From: Forficula auricularia
Taxonomy: Eukaryota; Arthropoda; Insecta; Dermaptera; Forficulidae
Assembly (NCBI GenBank): GCA_024734495.1
Contig: JALMQS010000153.1
Coordinates: forward strand, 11,633,876 to 11,697,875
Direction: 5' to 3'
Length of the DNA: 64,000 nucleotides
Positions 57,995-64,000 of the stretch are shown here, piece after piece. The position numbers and the translations under genes were made by a program. The notes under the pieces were generated by a model. It ran no database searches. It was not told the DNA's origin and was given only the letters and a program-made list of their open reading frames with translations. Position 1 is the first letter of the stretch. Each line of letters opens with the position of its first letter.

Positions 57995-59351
57995 TAAAAT
58001 GGTAACAACCCATTTTCGCACATTGTTGAACAAAGAATCGAATTTAGAAGCATGTTTTTTTATGCATAGTAGAGTTAAAAAATCTTAAATCTGAACTTTT
58101 TCAAAATTTATTAATTTAATAACTTAAAATAGGAAAGAGATTAACCAGTCAAGCCAAATATAGAATAGATTTTGTAAAAATTAGTTTATTTTTCATATTT
58201 AAAGAGAAGCTGGCTTGCCGGGATTATCTAAAGTCATTCGTGGTATATGAGCTTTAAGGCCCAGTTCTGAATATAGTCTGTAATGAGATTACCGAAGAAC
58301 CAAAGTACAACTTCATAACAAAAAATAGAACATTATGATTGGCGATGTCCCTTAGAAGGGGTAGAAAACTAAGAATTATATAAAACATAAATTTATTAAT
58401 ATCACAGACACAATCGGAAATGCATAAAGAGGATGACACGAAGAAATATCGCTCTCTATTATTTTATCCAGCTCTTACCTTACATCTCTATATATTATAC
58501 TCTACCTATATTATTCTATTACTTTATCCTGCTCTCTTACATTACATCTCTCTTACATTACACTCTCCATATTATACTCTTCTATTACTCGATCTCACGA
58601 GTATATTTCTTCTTCCTGGAGTCGCTTTTGCGGGCATTTTCATTCATCCACTTGCGAGCCCCTCCATTGGCACTTCTATCATTAGATAGCTAATTGAATA
58701 GCACGGACAAGAATATCTGTCCGGCTCTAGTGAAGACATCACGGAAGATTATCAAAAAGGCGAGACTCCAGGCCCGTTACACACTCTTCGACGTGGCAGT
58801 CTACGGAACCTGAGCGAGAGGTGGCCACGCCACAGTTAATGTCATGAAGTTTGAATTACTTTGAACCGATCAGCACACTTTAAGAGCAAACGTAATTAAT
58901 CATACTTTCTTGAACGACTTCCGTTCACCCCTTAAAGCCATCAAATCATTTAATTCTTTCTGACTGTTAAATTCACCAAGGACCTCAATAAATTATATAC
59001 TATAAATTGAATTCTTGATTATCTTTCACTGTTAAGAAAATTTCCCCATTCTCCTTTGCAGCTAGAATTTATTTAAGTATTTTTATTTTATTTTTGCCTA
59101 TTTAGAATTATTTTTTTTTATTTTTTTGTAAATTCATTGCATCAGATTAACTTCAGTAACGTAAAATTTGAACATAAGAGTAAATTCAGTAGTTTATCAA
59201 ACTAGTACAACGAGATACACTGAGTTACACCACCACCTCCACGTCTATAAAGGTTAGTATTCTCACACTCAGGAATATTCCCCTTAAACGTCCCCTTACC
59301 AAACTAATTTCCAGACCCCTCCAACCATTCACCCTCCCTAACCCCATTGCA
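57995..59351. mobile_element. 1357-bp insertion in copy 4, flanked by AGGT
   Basis: Comparison with copies 1 and 2 shows that this segment is extra; AGGT occurs at 57,991-57,994 and 59,352-59,355 but once in the intact copies (TATAGGTATGGTTTG). It begins TAAAATGGTAACAACCC and ends TAACCCCATTGCA, without inverted ends. A 4-bp duplication and this length would fit a solo LTR, although the expected TG start is not at the very border. Inside: a pyrimidine-rich tandem duplication (58,456-58,590) and a less AT-rich stretch (58,600-58,850). Frames on two registers around 58,420-58,690 have no known domain. Confidence 0.65.
58456..58590. repeat. pyrimidine-rich tandem duplication, period about 61 bp
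   Basis: CTATTATTTTATCCAGCTCT, TACCTTACATCTCTATATAT is followed by CTATTACTTTATCCTGCTCT, CTTACATTACATCTCTC, with TATTATACTCT at the end of each unit. Confidence 0.65.
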
Positions 59352-59528
59352 AGGTATAGTTTGTTTGGCACCGACTTTAAAAAGTAATTTCGTGTTAATA
59401 TTTCGTCGTTTAGTTGTAACTAAATAAGATAATAATTATTTTATACCTTTTAGTGTATTTTTATATTTGTTGCACTTAATTTTTGAAGTCGGTTTTATTT
59501 TTTTCTTAAAAATTATTTTTTTGAAATT

Positions 59529-59990
59529 TTCCTTGTAACTAAATAAGATAATAATTATTTTATACCTTTTAGTGTATTTTATTTGTTGCATTTAATTTTT
59601 TGAAGTCGGTTTTTATTTTTTTCTTAAAAATTATTTTTATTGTTCTCTTTTTAGTGATGTTATTAATAGTGATCATATCATCAGAACTTGACCAAATTAA
59701 TATGACACCGTCCCTAAGACACCCCCTTTCGGATAAAAAAAGAACCATCGAAATCGGTTCATAAACAAAGAGGTTAGGTCTAAACAAACCTAATAAAAAA
59801 GGTCTAATAACTATGAAAAAAAACGAAAAAAAAAAATGGGACCAATCGGAAGCTAGACTGGACCCAATGCAATTTTTTTTTTTCAAAATCGGTTGACAAT
59901 TGGCGGAGATATGAGGTAACATAGGCACAAAAAAAAAAAATCAGTCGAATAGAGAACCTCCTCCTTTTTTGAAGTCGGTTAAAAATAAAA
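59529..59990 (-). mobile_element. ACCGACTTC repeat, copy 5, truncated in the centre
   Basis: On the minus strand it runs from TTTTTAACCGACTTCAAAAA (about 59,990) to the inner palindrome arm (TTAGTTACAAGG, 59,529) and stops there. It lies only about 10 bp from the end of copy 4. Its 119-codon frame (59,569-59,928) is a translation of the repeat, also seen in part in copy 1; I find no known domain in it. Confidence 0.85.
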
Positions 59991-60695
59991 ATAAATTCTT
60001 GGCAAGCATTTAGTTATTGAAACTAATCTTCATTACAAATTTCAAGTTATCAGCTCCAGTAGCTCAGGAAAAATATTGGAATATATTAAAATGATATGTG
60101 TTTATTTAATTTTCTAAAGTTTTTGGCTCTTTTCTATCTTTTCTTAATACTTCTACAGAAACATATCTATCGCTAAATGAAAATGTTACCATTGTATTTA
60201 CTATATAACAAAAAATATACAGGCAGCCTGTATATAGTAAGTAATAGAGAAAGATGTAACATTTATCGAAAAAATAAAATCAAACAAGAAAAAAAAAATT
60301 AAATCAATCAGCTGGAAAAGATAAATGAAATAAAATTTCGAACCTCCCACGTGTTGATCGCCAAGTTTAGGTCGCAATGAAAATCATCTGTCACCAAGGC
60401 AAAAGGCAAACATATGTGTTTAAGCACTCCAAGAAACCCGCACTTTTATGACTTATAAATCATTAATTTAGTTAAAAATATCTTCTATAATAGAACATCA
60501 CATAATAAAAAATATCACTAAACACATGATATTATGATTCTCTTTAAATAAAAATATATATTTTAAGGAAATTAATGTTAGGAAGGGGAAAAAATTAATT
60601 TCTGTTCATATATTGAAAAACTATAATAGAAATATTTTTTAAATTTAAATTTTTAAATGAATTTAACTTTTAAGGACATCATAGATATTAGAGAA
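59991..60695. other. AT-rich spacer, nothing recognised
   Basis: A small palindrome ATACAGGC-A-GCCTGTAT-like text is at about 60,218-60,235. Nothing else. Confidence 0.5.
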
Positions 60696-60699
60696 ATAT

Positions 60700-60795
60700 T
60701 TTTGCATTGCATATCAGAGAGGTTCGTCCCCTTAGGAATCGAACCCAAGCGCTAACTAAGCTTGCAGGGCCAGTAGCCAAACCCTTAAGACCAAA
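60700..60795 (-). mobile_element. tRNA-like SINE, same family as the 31-kb inverted pair
   Basis: On the minus strand TTTGGCTACTGGCCCTGCAA (box A side), GCTTGGGTTCGATTCCTAAG (box B GGTTCGATTCC) and GGGGACGAACC..TCTGATATGCAATG follow the 30.98-kb copy. No duplication was identified. Confidence 0.6.
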
Positions 60796-63700
60796 AAAAG
60801 ACACTCAAAAAGATACTTAAATCTTTGTTTTCACTGTTAAATTTTTAAATTTCAAAAAAGTAAAATATATTTTTGAATTATCCAGGGTCAGGCTATATCG
60901 AGTCCGGTGCGCAAATTTTCAATCTATAAAATAAAGTTAGCTGAACATTTATATATTAACAGATCCAATATTTAAAAAGAGATGTAATTATTTCTTGCAC
61001 ATAGGTATATTTATAAATTAGCTTACAAAATTTTTAAATTAAATCTAATAAATTACTAAAAAATTCGTTTTCTAATTTAATTATAATAAATATAATTTAT
61101 TAATTTTTTCTCCTACAAATTCAAACACACAAAAAATACCCATTTTTACTATTCAATTCTACTGCGATCCAGTTTCTAGCCTCAATTCAATTTTTTAATT
61201 AATTTTGATATGTAAATTATTTGTAATAAATTATTATTGTTTTTTTTAATTAAATAAAATATTGTAATTAAAAATTTAGAAAATTGTTTATTTATATCTT
61301 AATAAAATTATTCAAAAAATATTTTCTGCATTTTTGAACTGAAACTTCTAAAGCTAGAGTTCAAATTCTAATCCCTTCTCCGTTTTCGAAATATAAACAT
61401 TTTGATATCAGAACAATATTTTCAAGACTTTCTGTTCTTATTATGGTTATCAGAATCCAGACAGAGACAGGAAAAATAATGATTGAAAATTTATTTCCTT
61501 TACGCTTCACACATCATTACTAAATAGAATGAGAAAACCTTTTTAAGTGAATTCGATACTAGTCGGGCACGCATTGCTATGGAGTACTGGGTAATTTCAG
61601 CTTTGCTTTTTTTAACGAAACAAGCTTTAAATCCAAAACATTTTCTTCCTTTCTTTTTATTTTTAATAATTTTAGGTTTGTTTAAAGCTAAAAAAAAATT
61701 GCCATCCTTTTTTATACAAAGTATGTTGTATCTCGGAGACATTTTTCCAGAAAATTATTCTTATCACATGAAATAATTATTGTTGGAATGCACGAATGCT
61801 GCTGACATCCTTATAAATAATTCCTTAAAGCTTAAAATATACGATCCTTTAAACAATAACATAAAACGTTACTTGTTCGTTGTTCTCGTTAAGGGAGTAA
61901 GAATAACTGGATATTTTCTTTTTCTTTTCTTTTTTTTTAGTATTTTGCTATAAAAAAGAGAAAAAATATAAAATAGGGATAATTTCGCTAATCCAAAAAT
62001 CATAAATTTACCTTTCTCACAATGTATACATTTTACTCAACCTATAGAATTGTCTTCACTTTTATTATTCTTATAGAAGGGATTTATCTTAAATATTCAG
62101 TGATGTTTTATTATATTGTATGTAATAATATTGAAAATGGTATTGGCGAGAAGATATTGGCGAATTAGAATAATAAAAAATCTGACCGATTTTATATCCT
62201 TGAAAATATTGAGGTATAAAAAATATTTTATTTTTTCTCTTCATAAGTCTAATTTATGCAAAATGCAGATTTATATCAAAGTAAATTTTATTTCCCAATT
62301 CTAGATTCTCTATAGATACAAGAAAATGGTAAAGTCTCTTTAAATTTGAATGCACACAGTAACTTTAGAATAATAACTTAAAAAATAAAATAAGTAAAAA
62401 GTAACATTTGAATGAAATAGTAGGTGCATTGGCGTAGCTAGGGAGTGTTCCTAAGGGGAGCCGTCCATCTGATTAGCCACCACAAGGTTTCAATTTCGGT
62501 AATCCGCCTAGTACTTATACAACCGTTTGTATTCTTAAGCACAGAAGAGGAATACACACAGGCGTGGCAGCCATGTTTGCTTATGTCGTCACGGCCCAGA
62601 AACTTAATTTCAGCCTATTGGTATATAATAGAATAATAGAAATATTTTATTAATAATATTATTCTTAATAACAAAATTTTTTTGAATATAAACCACAATA
62701 AAGAATGCGGTGTTAAATTTTCTTAGAACCATACTATTCTATTTTATTTGGAATGTAAATATTATTATCATTTTTTTGTATTTGTAAAAAGTAAAAATGT
62801 CTATATAATTATTTATTACTAATAGAAACATGACTTTTGTTCGTAAAGGGTGGTTTACGGTGATGATAAAATAATTCTACGAGGAATAGTATTGAATCTT
62901 TTTCTCAAGATACAAAGAATGAAAACAGTATATTTCTTCAATACTGTCAATTTTTCTAAATAAAGTAGAATGTTTGCATGATCAAAATCAAACTCATGGT
63001 GTTCAATGAACACCGACATGTTGACTAATTGAAATCAATGCGTTTACTAACGAAATAGCAAGCGATTTCAAGCATATCGATACGTCAGCTCGCGCTTCCC
63101 TTAGTCTGCAAGTAATGACATGTTTCGCTGCAAGTCGGCACAGGTTGCCGTAGCCAGGCGTACACGAAATTTTATTTACAATTGTTTTGAAATCAAACAA
63201 AAAAAATCAAGAGGATATGCGTTAAAAAACGACTTTGATTTTTTTGGGACCCTTTAGTGTTCATCCAATGCATGTACCTCATTATTATATTAATTTAATT
63301 GACAATTAGAAAAAGAATTTGTTGACTTTATTTTGAACTGGTAACACTTTAATTCCCTCTCCAAGTATATAGAAATATGCTCTTTCTGAACCTTCTAAAC
63401 CGCAAGATCGGTCTCATAATGCAATTATTATTTTTTGCTTAATGCTTTCTGCTCAACAATCTCTGTATTATAGAAGTATTATTGAACTTGATTGAAAATG
63501 AATCTTACTGTTATGATAACGAATGGATTCGCGCAATTAATCTTTCTTAGCACGCTTGATTTTGGTTCCAAGCAAAATTTGATGAGCAAAACAAATTGGG
63601 ATTTTTTTACTCGATTTTTCCAGGCGAGCTTAAATAGTGAATTTTTCGCTCATTATGTTTAGAAATGGCTGAAACATGACAATAAAAAATCTTCAAGCAT

Positions 63701-64000
63701 GATTTTTTCTGTATGGTCAACGTTTTATATTGAACGCCTGGCTTAGACATATTCATGCAACTCATTTCTCAAAACAGCAACTAAAATTTCCCTGACATCC
63801 TCTTTGGTTCAAAACCTCTGTCTGTACCTAGGAAAACGCAATAACTACTGAATAGATTCAAAACTCTTCAGCGCAAAATTTATCATACTAAAGTTAACGA
63901 AAAGCCTGTGCGTCAATGTTAATAAAGGACTACCAAAATTATTTCCAAGGGTAAGGGCTCTTAGCTCGATCATTTAAGAAATTCGGGCAGTGTTCCTTCA
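60796..64000. other. AT-rich stretch to the window end, no gene seen
   Basis: A possible MITE border (GCATTGGCGTAGCTAGGGAG, 62,427) and a less AT-rich patch at 62,425-62,600 have no partner. A second patch at 63,000-63,180 gives a 65-codon minus frame without known motifs. The last 500 bp are slightly less AT-rich but have no convincing coding frame. Confidence 0.4.

Larger units (their letters stand above)
57402..59520 (+). mobile_element. ACCGACTTC repeat, copy 4, split by a 1.36-kb insertion
   Basis: The left part is 57,402-57,994 (AACTGACTTCAAAAAAGGAG to CGCTCGCTTATAGGT), the right part 59,352-59,520 (AGGTATAGTTTGTTTGGCAC to TTAAAAATTATTTTT). Together they make about 760 bp, the same as copy 1. 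The left part contains a 34-base T-run (57,442-57,475). Confidence 0.85.

Noticed and set aside
58420..58693. Two overlapping frames of 86-89 codons that look membrane-like
   Set aside because: They come from a pyrimidine-rich tandem repeat read in two registers, which gives Leu/Tyr/Ile-rich peptides by composition.
59569..59928. 119-codon open frame on the minus strand
   Set aside because: It translates the ACCGACTTC repeat; fragments of the same frame recur in other copies and are broken there.

Overview
This window looks like a 64 kb gene desert (or the inside of a very large intron) from an AT-rich animal nuclear genome. I find no host protein-coding gene I can defend. Long ORFs are rare, and nearly every one that resembles a known protein comes from a transposable element. 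The mix of a Penelope-like element, several non-LTR retrotransposons, tRNA-derived SINEs, hAT and Tc1/mariner relics and many fold-back MITEs, together with strong AT richness, suggests an arthropod. A parasitic copepod such as a salmon louse is my best guess from memory of such genomes; it is not proved by anything here.

Layout. 0.26-1.1 kb: 3' end of a Penelope-like retroelement (GIY-YIG endonuclease remnant plus a hammerhead-ribozyme-like fold). 4.2-5.2 kb: hAT-type MITE with an 8-bp target duplication. 5.7-6.4 kb: an inverted-repeat element ending in a hairpin. 6.6 kb: 5S rRNA pseudogene. 7.7 kb: 150-bp MITE. 8.8-9.4 kb: dispersed non-coding repeat with a tandem duplication. 12.5-13.7 kb: hAT-like ends. 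14.2-14.8 kb: mariner fold-back element. 15.0 kb: SINE. 17.2-18.8 kb: three more copies of the 4.2-kb hAT family. 20.45-22.0 kb: the largest coding relic, a LINE reverse transcriptase on the minus strand. 22-33 kb: fold-back MITEs, a dead mariner fragment, SINEs and a 651-bp palindrome. 33.1-34.1 kb: jockey-like RT remnant next to a hAT relic. 36.6-37.5 kb: second copy of the 20-kb LINE family. 38.9-39.7 kb: 830-bp element with an 8-bp target duplication and a SINE nested in it. 40-46 kb: SINEs, including two tiny truncated retrocopies with clear target duplications. 42.0, 50.9, 56.7, 57.4 and 59.5 kb: copies of one repeat built around the motif ACCGACTTCAAAAA. 46.9-48.7 kb: a three-level nest (MITE in hAT in LINE). 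52-56 and 60-64 kb: featureless AT-rich DNA.

Nothing here works as a gene system. The interest lies in the nested insertions, which give a relative order of transposition events, and in small RNA-like structures (hammerhead fold, 5S relic, tRNA-like SINE heads). Transposase and RT fragments carry stops, frameshifts or a lost catalytic residue, so the elements appear inactive. All family assignments come from reading motifs by eye, without database searches.
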